NCBI GenBank assembly: GCA_021296175.1
Contig: JAGWAX010000006.1
Span: forward strand, 1-32,338
Direction of reading: 5' to 3'
DNA length: 32,338 nt
From: Nitrosopumilaceae archaeon
GTDB taxonomy: Archaea > Thermoproteota > Nitrososphaeria > Nitrososphaerales > Nitrosopumilaceae
Under the pieces are notes generated by a model. It did no database searches, had not been told where the DNA came from, and saw nothing but the letters and a program-made list of their open reading frames with translations. The translations under genes were made by a program, and so were the position numbers. Below, one piece after another: positions 1 to 8,484 of this stretch (its first letter is position 1; every line of letters begins with the position of its first letter).

Positions 1-54
1 AAAGCACAACTTGGCGTATTTTTGAAAATTAACACTGTCCGGAGACCCAAACAT
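1..54 (-). CDS. Outward-reading partial ORF within the repeat (left copy)
   Basis: ATG at 54 on the minus strand opens 18 codons to the window edge (MFGSPDSVNFQKYAKLCF) with no stop. A TATA-like ctatag lies about 24 nt upstream, across the repeat boundary. The same codons occur at the right end. It could be the 5' end of a duplicated gene or of an insertion-sequence gene reading away from the window. Too little is visible to name a family, and the frame may be accidental. Confidence 0.3.
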   Translation of the reverse strand, partial: MFGSPDSVNFQKYAKLCF

Positions 55-78
55 CAATTATTAATATTAGATACTATA
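2..78 (+). repeat. Left copy of 77-bp terminal inverted repeat
   Basis: Bases 2-78 are the exact reverse complement of 32262-32338; identity stops at 78/79 on the inner side. The outer side runs off the window, so the true repeat may be longer. It is more A/T-rich than its surroundings. It holds a TATA-like palindrome (taatatta, 62-69) 26 nt before the cupredoxin ATG at 91. On the minus strand it holds an ATG (54-52) opening an outward reading frame. It could be the end of an insertion element or duplicated gene, a recombination site, or a repeat at which an assembler stopped; 77 is a common assembler k-mer size. Confidence 0.95.
61..69 (+). promoter_or_regulatory. TATA-like box for the cupredoxin gene
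   Basis: ttaatatta is centred about 26 nt before the ATG at 91 and lies wholly inside the inverted repeat, so the repeat appears to supply the promoter. taatatta is itself a palindrome. Confidence 0.45.
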
Positions 79-90
79 GTTGCGGTGTTT

Positions 91-457
91 ATGGGGGGCG
101 CGGTCGGATCGTCAACCACGGTGTTAATGGTGATTTATCCCTCCTCCTCCCCGGCGTGGGGAGGGATTGAACCGGCTCCGGAATTGTGCGATTCGGGCTG
201 CGAGGCAACCACAGCCGGGTGCCACAACCATTTGGCGGTGACCGTAGCCGCAGACACGGAGATAACACTCTCGAACGCGGATGCCGCGGTCCACGCGTTG
301 ACTAGCGGCACTTCGGATGACGGGGCCGACGGTGTGTTTGACAGCAGGCTGGTAACGATCGGCTCCACGTGCAAGTTCACCATATACGAACCCGGCACGT
401 ACCACCGCTTGTCTGGTGCACCCGTGGATGCCCGGGCAGATCATAGTGTCCATATGA
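91..457 (+). pseudogene. Cupredoxin (plastocyanin/amicyanin-like), frameshifted
   Basis: Small exported blue-copper-type domain, as is abundant in ammonia-oxidising archaea, where such proteins are thought to carry electrons outside the membrane. ATG at 91 follows a TATA-like box by 26 nt; the frame is also open upstream through the repeat to the window edge. A hydrophobic N-terminal stretch precedes the domain. The first copper ligand is the His in VHALTSGT. The motif GVFDSRL and the PGTYH turn follow. After PGTYH the track frame loses the site, but the +1 frame gives CLVHPWMPG then a stop (455-457), which is the expected Cys, His and Met ligands. One extra base or two missing bases near 400-410 explains this. 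It is a pseudogene or a sequencing error. The track end at 495 is an artefact of the shift. Confidence 0.7.
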
Positions 458-491
458 ACGGCGACGGTACGACTGAGGACGCAGAGCATGC

Positions 492-3400
492 CTAGAATCT
501 TGCAATCCCCGCATCAAGCAGGTACTGGATGGACTCAACAAGGGTCTCGTCAGGGACGTGCCCCATGGCCCACCATCCGATCGGTGCGTCCAGCCATGCC
601 GGCAGCATCGAAGATCTTGCAAGGGGTGGCACGGTTGCGCCGTGCCCTTTCGTCTCGTTGCCACCCGCATCCGGCGCCTGCTTCACATCATCGCCATTGC
701 CATCGCCATCGCCATCGCCATTGCCATTGCCATCATCACCGGCGCCAAAAGCGGCGGAATCGTACGCGAGGATGTCCATGAGCACCAAGACAGACAGTTC
801 CCTGGCAAACTCGGCATCGGGTATCATGCCAACGGACCATTCGGATGCAGCGGCCCTAACAGAATCAGGGATCACCAAAGGAGTCGACTCCACATAGAAC
901 GTGAGAAGGGCAATGGGATCAGCATTCTGTCCGTACTCGACGGATACCGAATAGTTGCCCTGCGGATCGTTTCCACCCTTCAGGTTTATGATAGCGCCGT
1001 ATTTTCCATTGGCTCCCACGCGTATGTCAAATGACCGCTCGGTTCCGTCCGGATGCTTGACGGTGACGGCCGCTATGGAGTTTATCATATACGTGCCGAC
1101 GTTGCCAGAAAGCGTGATGGAGGAAACGTCACCCACGCGCTCCAATGCGACGCGGTTGGCGCTCAGGCTTGCAGATGGCTTGCGGGGCTGTTTGATCTCG
1201 GCGTCCGCAGTGCCGGCGCCACCAAAGCCGATATCGCCAGTGTCATCATCAGGTACAGGGCCGGCGGATCCCGATATGCTTCCCGTATTTCCCATCGTCA
1301 GGGGGGACTGAGTGCGGGCGCCGGATGAAGGGTCGGATTGTTGCTGCTGCTGACGCAGCATGCTAAACGTGCTTGGATTTCCCGACGAGTCAACAGAGTC
1401 GTAGTATACGACGTCCATGGCGCCTCCGGCGGGGGACATTAGATCGGAGCCGGACTTGTCGCATACCCGTGTCGGCATCTTGAACACCCCTTCGAACACG
1501 CCGGTTCCGGGGCCCGTCTCCACTAGTGTGAATCCCGTAGATGCAAGGCCTCCGTGCTGCACGCCGTCGACTGTGCAGCGCTTGTACCGGACGTCCTTGA
1601 ACTTTACCTCAAGCAGCGTATGGGCCCCGCTTCCCACCGTGTCTACGCTTGGCAGGCGCGAGTCGTCCACCACCCGGTACACTTCAATGGTATCCGCGGA
1701 CAGGTTGAGATCCGGATCGTTTAGCGTTATCGTAACCGGCGTGCCGAACCTCAGCTGCCCGGACGGCGTGGATACGGAGACCCTGCCGCTCTCCGACTTG
1801 ATCTCCGTCTCGGGCTGCGAGACGGACTGCGGTATGACGGCCCCCACCCGCGCCAGATCAGAGTATGTGATGGTAATGGCGTTCTCGTCGACCATCCGGC
1901 CGAGCGTGACGAACTTTACGTCGTTTCCTATCGGGGTCGTGCCAAGCACAAAGTCCGGATCGTCAATGTTGAGCTGGTTTGCGGCGGCAAACTCAAGCGT
2001 GCCCCCAAACACCCCCGAGTCCCCGGAGATCTCCTCGAGCTCAAGCCTGTATATTGCGTTGTTTACGATCTTCTTGCCCTCCACTCCAAGGGAAAAGACG
2101 TCAAACACCACGGGCGCCGCGTCCGCGGTCCCCACGCCTCCGGCGTCAAGCCCGCCACCGCCGGGTCCGAAATCTATCACCGCATGCACCGTGCCTCCTC
2201 CGCCCCCCTGCAGGCCAGAGGCAATCCTTTCCACATGGCCGGGATCCACGTACAGCAAACCTTGCGCCGCGCCCAGCCTGTCCGCGATTATGATCGGGTC
2301 CGCGTCCGACGTTCCCCCCACATACAAGAGCAGGGACGCTCCGCCCAGCCCCCCCACGCCGCCAAGGGAGCGCACGTCTATGTTGAACCAGTTGGTTCCG
2401 ATGTTCGACTCCCCAGATACGTCTATCAGCGTATCATACAGGCGCGATGCGGAGTATCCCGTGTCGATTGCAATCATCTCGTATGTGACGCCGCGGTCAA
2501 GCGCGGCCAGTCCAAGATCAAGGTGCAGACGGGCCGAGACGGGATCCGGCGAGCGCACCGGTATGGGCACGGCTCCCTCAAACGAGCCGCTGTCCGGGTA
2601 TGCGGCGGCCGAGGAGGCAGGGGACAGGGTCAGTGGCGAGCCAATCCTGATGGACGGGACGATGGCGCCGTCACGGAACACGTCAAGCCGGTCGCGCCGG
2701 TTTGGATCCGTGTTCTGATCGGCGTCTTGTAGCACCACAGGTATGCGCAGGCCCGAGCGCCAGCCCGAAGCGTCCACGGACAGGACGGGGCTGTCACTCC
2801 CGGTGGCGGCACCGGAGGCAGTTCCGCCAAGCGACAAGGAGGCGGTGTGGGAGCCGGTCAGTACAGAGAGCGACCGGTCGTTGTACGATATTACCGCAGA
2901 CGTCCCCCTGTCGGCGCCGGGCGCTATGCGCATGTTTGAGACGTGCGACGCGTCCACGCTCTCAAAGAGCCTCGAGTTGGGCCTGCTCTCGACCAGCGTT
3001 ACTATGCCCTCGTAGTGGCGCACGCCGTCGTATACGCTGTCGACAGGCTGGTTTCTGTTGGGCCGCAGCTCAAGCACGTTGCCGCCGCCACGCGAGATCT
3101 CCAGATATCCGTTGTCGCCGAACCCGAGCCTGCCAAGGTGCGGATACAGGTCCGCAAGCCCGGGGCCCCCGTTTGCAGCGGTGCGCCCCCCGTCATAGAA
3201 CGCCTGGTAGAACACCGAGGGGCTGCCGGGGGAGGTGCCAAACGTCCAAGAGTCCTCGTCGGTGGGATCCTGGTTGAGCTGCGGATCGCTCACCCGCAGT
3301 ATGACCTCGGCGCCCGCCGGATACGGCTCTGCCTGTCCGCGGTCAGTCGAAAACGATATGGACGAAATGTCGTCAGTATACTGCAGGACGACGCGCTGCG

Positions 3401-4178
3401 GGCCGCCGCCTCCCCGCTCGTACTCGATGCGCACGTCGCCGCCAAACGAGAAGAGCTGTATCACCGGCCATGCCCCGTCCTTGATTCCGATCTGCCCATG
3501 CAGGGGTTCGCCTCCGCTGGGCGACGGGGGGGATCTCACCACGTTGTTCTCCACAGGCGATGCAGGATCCACCAGCCCACCGCACGTCGAGAGCGGCTCC
3601 ACGCCGTTTGCAAAGTTCGAGAGCCCGCCGGAGCGGGGGACTGCCACGCCGTCAGAGTCGGGGAACTCGGCGCCCAGTACCAGTGCAGGCGTGCCGGGGC
3701 CGCAAAAGACGCCAAAGTCGAGTCCCTGTCCGGGCCGCCCCGCGTCACGGGATATTTGATCGGCCCGCCTTGCGGCGTCCTCGTTTGCAAAGTAGGCATA
3801 CCACTGGCCGCTGCCGGACTGGACCATGCGCAGCGTGGCCCCGTTTACGGACACCTTGGGCTCGCCGGCGGCCCCTCCCTTGGTATCGGAGATCAGCGGA
3901 TCGGCGACCACGACCTCGACTACCATCGACCCCGCAAAATGGTTGTCGAACTCGGGACTCTCGGCAGACACCAGCAGGTTGTCATTGGAGTTTTGGGCCG
4001 CATACGCGGGTGAAAATGGCAGGTCCGTGGCGCCGGGCGCGGCGGCCGCTACGGCCGCAAATAGGGCGCCGGCCACTGCAAGTATGGCATACGGGAGCAA
4101 TGCTCGCGCGGCGGGCCGCCGACTCACTGCAACGCGTCCCGAATGGCTGCAAACGGCCACGCCAAATGGATCCCTCAC
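492..4178 (-). CDS. Giant secreted S-layer-type surface protein
   Basis: About 1230-residue exported protein resembling the major S-layer proteins of Nitrosopumilus relatives. I recognise the N-terminal pattern of that family: LLVSAESPEFDNHFAG, then VVEVVVADP, VSVNGATLRMVQ and WYAYFAN. A signal peptide with an Ala-rich core (LLPYAILAVAGALFAAVAAA) ends near AYAA. Long beta-rich modules follow, and a C-terminal pair of short W-containing repeats (ending WWAMGHVPDETLVESIQYLL) like those in other thaumarchaeal surface proteins. Between them is a Gly/Asp/Asn linker from hexanucleotide repeats. The track start is ATG 4223. I prefer GTG 4178, because a TATA-like ttattatg is centred 26 nt upstream; GTG 4160 and 4127 are alternatives. 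It is divergent from the CDF gene. Confidence 0.82.
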   Translation of the reverse strand: MRDPFGVAVCSHSGRVAVSRRPAARALLPYAILAVAGALFAAVAAAAPGATDLPFSPAYAAQNSNDNLLVSAESPEFDNHFAGSMVVEVVVADPLISDTKGGAAGEPKVSVNGATLRMVQSGSGQWYAYFANEDAARRADQISRDAGRPGQGLDFGVFCGPGTPALVLGAEFPDSDGVAVPRSGGLSNFANGVEPLSTCGGLVDPASPVENNVVRSPPSPSGGEPLHGQIGIKDGAWPVIQLFSFGGDVRIEYERGGGGPQRVVLQYTDDISSISFSTDRGQAEPYPAGAEVILRVSDPQLNQDPTDEDSWTFGTSPGSPSVFYQAFYDGGRTAANGGPGLADLYPHLGRLGFGDNGYLEISRGGGNVLELRPNRNQPVDSVYDGVRHYEGIVTLVESRPNSRLFESVDASHVSNMRIAPGADRGTSAVISYNDRSLSVLTGSHTASLSLGGTASGAATGSDSPVLSVDASGWRSGLRIPVVLQDADQNTDPNRRDRLDVFRDGAIVPSIRIGSPLTLSPASSAAAYPDSGSFEGAVPIPVRSPDPVSARLHLDLGLAALDRGVTYEMIAIDTGYSASRLYDTLIDVSGESNIGTNWFNIDVRSLGGVGGLGGASLLLYVGGTSDADPIIIADRLGAAQGLLYVDPGHVERIASGLQGGGGGTVHAVIDFGPGGGGLDAGGVGTADAAPVVFDVFSLGVEGKKIVNNAIYRLELEEISGDSGVFGGTLEFAAANQLNIDDPDFVLGTTPIGNDVKFVTLGRMVDENAITITYSDLARVGAVIPQSVSQPETEIKSESGRVSVSTPSGQLRFGTPVTITLNDPDLNLSADTIEVYRVVDDSRLPSVDTVGSGAHTLLEVKFKDVRYKRCTVDGVQHGGLASTGFTLVETGPGTGVFEGVFKMPTRVCDKSGSDLMSPAGGAMDVVYYDSVDSSGNPSTFSMLRQQQQQSDPSSGARTQSPLTMGNTGSISGSAGPVPDDDTGDIGFGGAGTADAEIKQPRKPSASLSANRVALERVGDVSSITLSGNVGTYMINSIAAVTVKHPDGTERSFDIRVGANGKYGAIINLKGGNDPQGNYSVSVEYGQNADPIALLTFYVESTPLVIPDSVRAAASEWSVGMIPDAEFARELSVLVLMDILAYDSAAFGAGDDGNGNGDGDGDGNGDDVKQAPDAGGNETKGHGATVPPLARSSMLPAWLDAPIGWWAMGHVPDETLVESIQYLLDAGIARF
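690..741. repeat. Hexanucleotide tract (gccatc/gccatt)n
   Basis: Eight or so units of gccatc or gccatt encode a (Gly-Asp/Asn)n linker near the C-terminus of the S-layer-type protein on the minus strand. Such tracts change length by slippage in steps of two residues without breaking the frame. Confidence 0.8.
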
Positions 4179-4297
4179 GCGTATAACAAAGCCGGCCACA
4201 CATAATAACTGAATCCCGCCCATGAGACTGCAATGGCGGCGGCAGTGGCAGGGGAAGAAGAGTGGGCGGCGCGGAGCGGCCGGCTCCGACTACGGAT

Positions 4298-5842
4298 ATG
4301 CGCATGGTGGGCCGCATGAACGACGAAAATGGCGGCGGCGACGCACGTGCAGAGAGTTCCGCGGATAATCACAAGGGCGGCATGCCGGCCGCCGGTGCGG
4401 GTTCCGGTGCGGGTTCCGGTGCGGGTTCCGGTGCGGGTTCCGGTGCGGGCGCCGGCCGCACCAATGCCAGGGGCAGCAACAGGACAAGGGTCCTCTACAT
4501 GTCGCTTGCCGCAATATTCTCGGCATTCGTGGTAGAGCTGGTACTGGGGGTGGTGTCAAACAGCCTAGCGCTGATAACTGACAGCATACACGCGCTGCTC
4601 GACTGCATAGTCACGGTGGTGCTGCTGATTGCCACCAGAATGGCAATAAAACCGCCGGATGCAGAGCACACTTACGGGCACGGCAAGATCGAGTCCCTGG
4701 GCGGCATGATGGGCGGAATCGCCATATTTGCCATCGCGTGCTTCTTCATATACGAGTCGCTGCACCGATTCCAGTCGCCGCCCCCCTCCGTGCTGCCGGG
4801 CATGCTTGCAATCGCAGGCGGGTTGTACACCATAGGCGTGGACGTATTTCGCATAGTGCTGCTCAAAAGGAGCCTAAAGGTAGAGCCAGGGACGAGCCTC
4901 AGCGGCAGCACCACGGTAAAGGCCGACCTGTACCATGCGGTGATGGACCTGGGCTCCACCACGGTGGCCATAGTCGGAATATACCTCGCGTACACGGGCA
5001 CGCACCAGGGAGACCTGGCCGCGGCGCTGATCCTGGGAGGACTGCTTGCCGCCCTCAGCATAAAGCTGGTGCACAAGACGGCCCTTGACCTGACTGACGT
5101 GATATCGCCGGAGATGGTCTCGAAGGTCAGGGGCGTTGCCAACGGTACGGACGGCGTAATCATGACCGGATCCGTGCTGATGCGCCGATCAGGCGGCACC
5201 ACGTTTGCGGACATCACCGTGTCGCTGCGGGGCGACACGAGCTTTGAGCGCGCCCACGAGATCAGCGCGGGGGTGGAACAGAACGTGGCAGAGTGCATAC
5301 CCGGGGACGCCTCGATAACGGTACACTTTGAGCCGGACTGGAGCGGCGTTCCGCCCGATGCCAGGATACTCGACATCGCAAGGCGCGCGGACGGCGTCAA
5401 GGGCGTCCACAACGTCAACACCCGTATGACGGGGGGCAAGACGTACGCGGACCTACACGTGATGGTGGACAGCGAGATGAGCCTGCAGAGGGCGCACGCG
5501 ATATCAGAAGTTGTAGAGTCGGACATCAGGCGCCAGATGCCGCACATAGAGCACACCACGGTGCACCTGGAGCCGTTCACCAACATACCGCGCAACCTAG
5601 AGGCAGAGGATGCCGCGCTCAACGAGAAGATAAGGGCGATACTGGAAGGATATCCGCAGATAAGGGCCGTGGGCAGGATAATCGCCCTGAACGACAAGTC
5701 CGCGTTCAAGATAGACATAGACTGCTCCTTTGACGGCGCGCTTCCAATAGCGGAGGTTCACGGCCTCACGTCTGAGATTGAGCGCGCGATTGCAGAGGGT
5801 TTGGAGAACGCGGTAATTACGATACACCCGGAGCCCCTCTGA
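4298..5842 (+). CDS. Cation diffusion facilitator metal transporter with long C-terminal region
   Basis: CDF-family metal/proton antiporter that exports divalent cations such as Zn, Fe, Mn or Co across the cytoplasmic membrane. The two family metal-site motifs are visible: DSIHALLD in TM2 and YHAVMD in TM5. Six TM segments are expected across about residues 60-280. The cytoplasmic tail is unusually long and holds three successive ferredoxin-like metal-binding/dimerisation modules. They share the pattern (T)FADITV / YADLHVMV, then HE(A)IS...VE, then TVH(F/L)EP, where CDF proteins normally carry one. The N-terminus has a GAGS repeat linker. ATGs at 4298, 4304 and 4316 and the track GTG at 4262 are all in frame, so the start is uncertain. 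The specific metal cannot be told. Confidence 0.88.
   Translation: MRMVGRMNDENGGGDARAESSADNHKGGMPAAGAGSGAGSGAGSGAGSGAGAGRTNARGSNRTRVLYMSLAAIFSAFVVELVLGVVSNSLALITDSIHALLDCIVTVVLLIATRMAIKPPDAEHTYGHGKIESLGGMMGGIAIFAIACFFIYESLHRFQSPPPSVLPGMLAIAGGLYTIGVDVFRIVLLKRSLKVEPGTSLSGSTTVKADLYHAVMDLGSTTVAIVGIYLAYTGTHQGDLAAALILGGLLAALSIKLVHKTALDLTDVISPEMVSKVRGVANGTDGVIMTGSVLMRRSGGTTFADITVSLRGDTSFERAHEISAGVEQNVAECIPGDASITVHFEPDWSGVPPDARILDIARRADGVKGVHNVNTRMTGGKTYADLHVMVDSEMSLQRAHAISEVVESDIRRQMPHIEHTTVHLEPFTNIPRNLEAEDAALNEKIRAILEGYPQIRAVGRIIALNDKSAFKIDIDCSFDGALPIAEVHGLTSEIERAIAEGLENAVITIHPEPL
4394..4453. repeat. 12-bp tandem repeat in CDF N-terminus
   Basis: Four exact copies of ggtgcgggttcc and a fifth imperfect copy encode Gly-Ala-Gly-Ser repeats before the first TM helix. 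The unit is a multiple of three, so slippage keeps the frame. Confidence 0.9.
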
Positions 5843-5873
5843 ACGGCTGCGGCCGCGCCTCGCATGCGCCGGA

Positions 5874-7193
5874 CTACACCAGGATGCTGGTCACGTACAT
5901 GATCAGCATGCCGGCCACAATTCCCCCAGCAAACGGGGCGCCGGACAGGCCGCTGCCGCCGGATGCGCCGCGAGCATTACTGCCGTTCGCGGAACTGTCG
6001 CCCCTGCCAATCCACCTTACAAGCACCACCATGACCTGAAATATGGCCCCCGCTCCCACGCCTAGAAATATCACCGAGGCGATGGGCGAATACGCAAATC
6101 CTCCCACCCATCCGCCAAATATGGCCGGGGCGCCCGCCAGCACCCCCAGGCCCGCAAGCTTCCAGACCGCGACGCGCTTCCTTGAGAGCGGGGCGACTAT
6201 CGCCACGCCCTCCGTCACGTTGTGTATTGCAAACCCCACAACCAGAAACGAGCTGAACGCGACGGAGCCCAGCCCAACGGCCGCCCCTATCGCAAGCCCC
6301 TCGCCAAAGTTGTGCAGTCCGATTCCTATCGATATCATCAGGGCAATGGCCATGGGACCCGCAAGCTGCGGAGGGGCGCCGCTGCCGGCGCGGCCGTCCC
6401 CCTCCCCGGCACGCCTGCCGTCCCCAGTACCGCGACTGCCAGAGAGTCTCTCGCCGGCATAGAACAGCCCCAGAAACGACACCACAACGGAGGTGGCAAG
6501 CAACATCAACCCGTTAAAGCTGCCGGCTAGGTTCTCCTGTGACACATCCACCGCCTCCTCCACAGAGTCGAGCGCCAGAAAGAACAAGAGCCCCACGGTC
6601 ACGGCCAGAAAGAAGACGTAGACCTGCCTGCCCATGCGGCGTATGAACGGCAGCCACAGGAGCCCGATCAGCACCGGGATCACCCCCACGTACGTCCCTA
6701 TTACGGCAAAAAGGGCGACCAGCTCGCCGGAGGGTCTCAGGGCGGGGGCAGCCGACTCGACCTCCCGCTCAAAGCGCGTCCCGTCATCTGTGGTGATGCC
6801 TATCGTATACGGCTCGGCCACGTTCCAGTCAAACGGTATGCGCACCACCGCGGTCTCGTACCTCTCAAGGCGCGCATCGGGCTCAACCGCGGCCGGATGT
6901 ATCCTATCGTTGACGTCGGCCACTGCTATTGAGACCGGGATGGGGCCCGTGTTACGCACGGTCGCAAGAATCTCCGAGCCAACAAAGTCCACGCGCTCTA
7001 TGGTGACTTCCGGCAGCGGCACGCCGACTTCGAGCATCGTGGAGCCGGGGCCCGATACGTAGAGCACCAGTATGACGACGAGCGCCAGCGGGGCCGCCCC
7101 GCTTGCCGCGACGCGGAGCCGCCCCGCGCTGCCTCCGTGTCCAGGCAGGCCGCGGCCCTGCTCATGCGCCATCGGGCGCCTCCCGTCCGTCAT
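5874..7193 (-). CDS. ZIP-family metal transporter with N-terminal extracytoplasmic domain
   Basis: ZIP permeases take up Zn, Fe or related divalent cations. The two signature helices with metal ligands are clear: HNFGEGLAIGAA in TM4 and HNVTEGVAIVAP in TM5. A His/Gly/Pro-containing variable loop lies before TM4, and about eight TM segments run from residue 150 to the end. Unusually, a leading TM helix is followed by about 100 residues of predicted beta-sandwich outside the membrane, ending near residue 140 before the ZIP core. Its start overlaps the end of the multicopper oxidase gene by 32 bp (11 bp if the second Met is used), so the two are co-transcribed and probably translationally coupled. 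It converges on the CDF gene with 31 bp between stops. Confidence 0.88.
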   Translation of the reverse strand: MTDGRRPMAHEQGRGLPGHGGSAGRLRVAASGAAPLALVVILVLYVSGPGSTMLEVGVPLPEVTIERVDFVGSEILATVRNTGPIPVSIAVADVNDRIHPAAVEPDARLERYETAVVRIPFDWNVAEPYTIGITTDDGTRFEREVESAAPALRPSGELVALFAVIGTYVGVIPVLIGLLWLPFIRRMGRQVYVFFLAVTVGLLFFLALDSVEEAVDVSQENLAGSFNGLMLLATSVVVSFLGLFYAGERLSGSRGTGDGRRAGEGDGRAGSGAPPQLAGPMAIALMISIGIGLHNFGEGLAIGAAVGLGSVAFSSFLVVGFAIHNVTEGVAIVAPLSRKRVAVWKLAGLGVLAGAPAIFGGWVGGFAYSPIASVIFLGVGAGAIFQVMVVLVRWIGRGDSSANGSNARGASGGSGLSGAPFAGGIVAGMLIMYVTSILV

Positions 7194-8373
7194 ATGCGGC
7201 AGCGGGGCCGGTCACGTCCCGGGCCTGCTCCCCGGCCGCGCCGGAGGATTCCCCGGTGTCGGCATACCCGTCACCGTTGCCGCCGTCATTATAATCGCCG
7301 TCACTACCACCACCACCATCTTCTTCTTCTTCTTCTCCAGTCCCCGAATCCTTGACCAGAAACACCCCGACCCATCCCTTCTCGGAGAACTCGACCTTGT
7401 GCGCGTGGAACAGGAATTTGCCCGTATGCTCGTACGTGAACTCCATTATGCCGCGCTCCGTCTGCGACAGTGTAATCATGTCGGTGTAGAATGATGCAGA
7501 CTGGTCCGTTCCGGTAGGATAGTAATAGAACAGGTTTCCGTGCAGGTGGAAGTTGTTTATCGGGTCAAACTCCACCATGTTGACCACGTATACGCGTATC
7601 AGCCGGTCCCTCTCTATCTGTATCGGGTGGTGCTGGTAGTAAAACGGGACGGTGTTCGCCGCGTAAAAGTTGTTCTCCGTGTCAAAGTCAGTGTCAAACC
7701 CGTTCAGCACCATGACCAGCTCGTCGGCCGGGGCCCTGCCCTCCTCCGGATCCACTATAAACACGCCGTACAGGCCGTGTATGATGTGCTCCTCAAGCGG
7801 CATGATGTGGCAGTGGTACGGGTGGACGCCCACGGGCCCCGCCTCAAACTCGTATGTGAACTGTCCGCCCCCGCCCCCGACGGGCTCAAAGACCCCGTCC
7901 ATTATGGCCGGGTGTATCCCGTGAAAGTGCATCGTGTGCGGCTTTGTGCCGTTGTTGACGAACGTTATGCGCACCAGGTCGCCCTCCGTGGCGCGTATGG
8001 TAGGGCCCGGCACGGTTCCGTTGAACGTCCACACGTTGTAGAACACCCCGGGCGCAACCTCCTGCACGAGATCATCCTCGGCCACTATGACATACTCGCG
8101 TATGGTCTGGCCCGTCTCGTTGTGTACGGATACACGGCCGTACTCAAAGTTGCGCAGGTACTCGTCGGGGTCAAACTCCACCTCCGATACCTGGTATATG
8201 GGATCAAGCACCTCGCCCGTGGTCGTGATTACCGCGCCCGTATGGGTGAGAAAGGTCTGCGGCGGCCGCTGGGCCTCCGTATACACGTCGGAGATTGCCG
8301 TCGCGGACAGCACGGCAATGGCGGATGCCGCGGCCAGCGCCAGTATCACAGCCCGGAGGCGCCCAGTTGCCAT
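7162..8373 (-). CDS. Two-domain multicopper oxidase (NirK/laccase-like)
   Basis: Exported two-cupredoxin-domain multicopper oxidase of the kind widespread in ammonia-oxidising archaea. These include the archaeal NirK-type nitrite reductases and other oxidases. A signal/anchor helix spans residues 7-28. Domain 1 has HTMHFHGIHP and HPYHCHIMPLEEH, whose HCH...H holds the type-1 Cys. Domain 2 has NNFHLHGN and FHAHKVEF, with Ala where a second type-1 Cys would be, so the mononuclear copper sits in domain 1. The C-terminus is a long acidic Gly/Asp/Glu tail encoded by simple repeats and runs into the ZIP start. Whether the substrate is nitrite, a metal ion or a nitrogen intermediate cannot be decided from sequence. 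A TATA-like run (tttatttaaat, 8393-8403) lies 26 nt upstream. Confidence 0.85.
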   Translation of the reverse strand: MATGRLRAVILALAAASAIAVLSATAISDVYTEAQRPPQTFLTHTGAVITTTGEVLDPIYQVSEVEFDPDEYLRNFEYGRVSVHNETGQTIREYVIVAEDDLVQEVAPGVFYNVWTFNGTVPGPTIRATEGDLVRITFVNNGTKPHTMHFHGIHPAIMDGVFEPVGGGGGQFTYEFEAGPVGVHPYHCHIMPLEEHIIHGLYGVFIVDPEEGRAPADELVMVLNGFDTDFDTENNFYAANTVPFYYQHHPIQIERDRLIRVYVVNMVEFDPINNFHLHGNLFYYYPTGTDQSASFYTDMITLSQTERGIMEFTYEHTGKFLFHAHKVEFSEKGWVGVFLVKDSGTGEEEEEDGGGGSDGDYNDGGNGDGYADTGESSGAAGEQARDVTGPAAAYDGREAPDGA

Positions 8374-8484
8374 GACGTATATGGCTGTGACGTTTATTTA
8401 AATTTAATCAAAGCTAATTTTTTTAATACAACCTAACTTTTGGGCCCCGTGCAGGTTTTTAAGGCGACATGCCAGACAGGCAGC
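8374..8484. promoter_or_regulatory. Divergent promoter region, oxidase versus membrane protein
   Basis: This 111-bp A/T-rich spacer carries a TATA-like box for each side: tttatttaaat (8393-8403) for the minus-strand oxidase and tttttaa (8456-8462) for the plus-strand gene. Both are centred about 26 nt from their starts. The spacing implies leaderless transcripts in both directions. Confidence 0.6.

Noticed and set aside
1417-2718. 433-residue plus-strand ORF (and 2943-4013, 356 residues)
   Set aside because: Antisense to the S-layer-type gene. Ser/Pro/Arg-rich composition without domains; a G/C-rich shadow of a real coding frame.
4672-5718. 348-residue minus-strand ORF
   Set aside because: Complement of the CDF gene, whose metal-site motifs and TM pattern are clear on plus.
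7540-8436. 298-residue plus-strand ORF
   Set aside because: Antisense to the multicopper oxidase; Val/His/Tyr-rich shadow translation without motifs.
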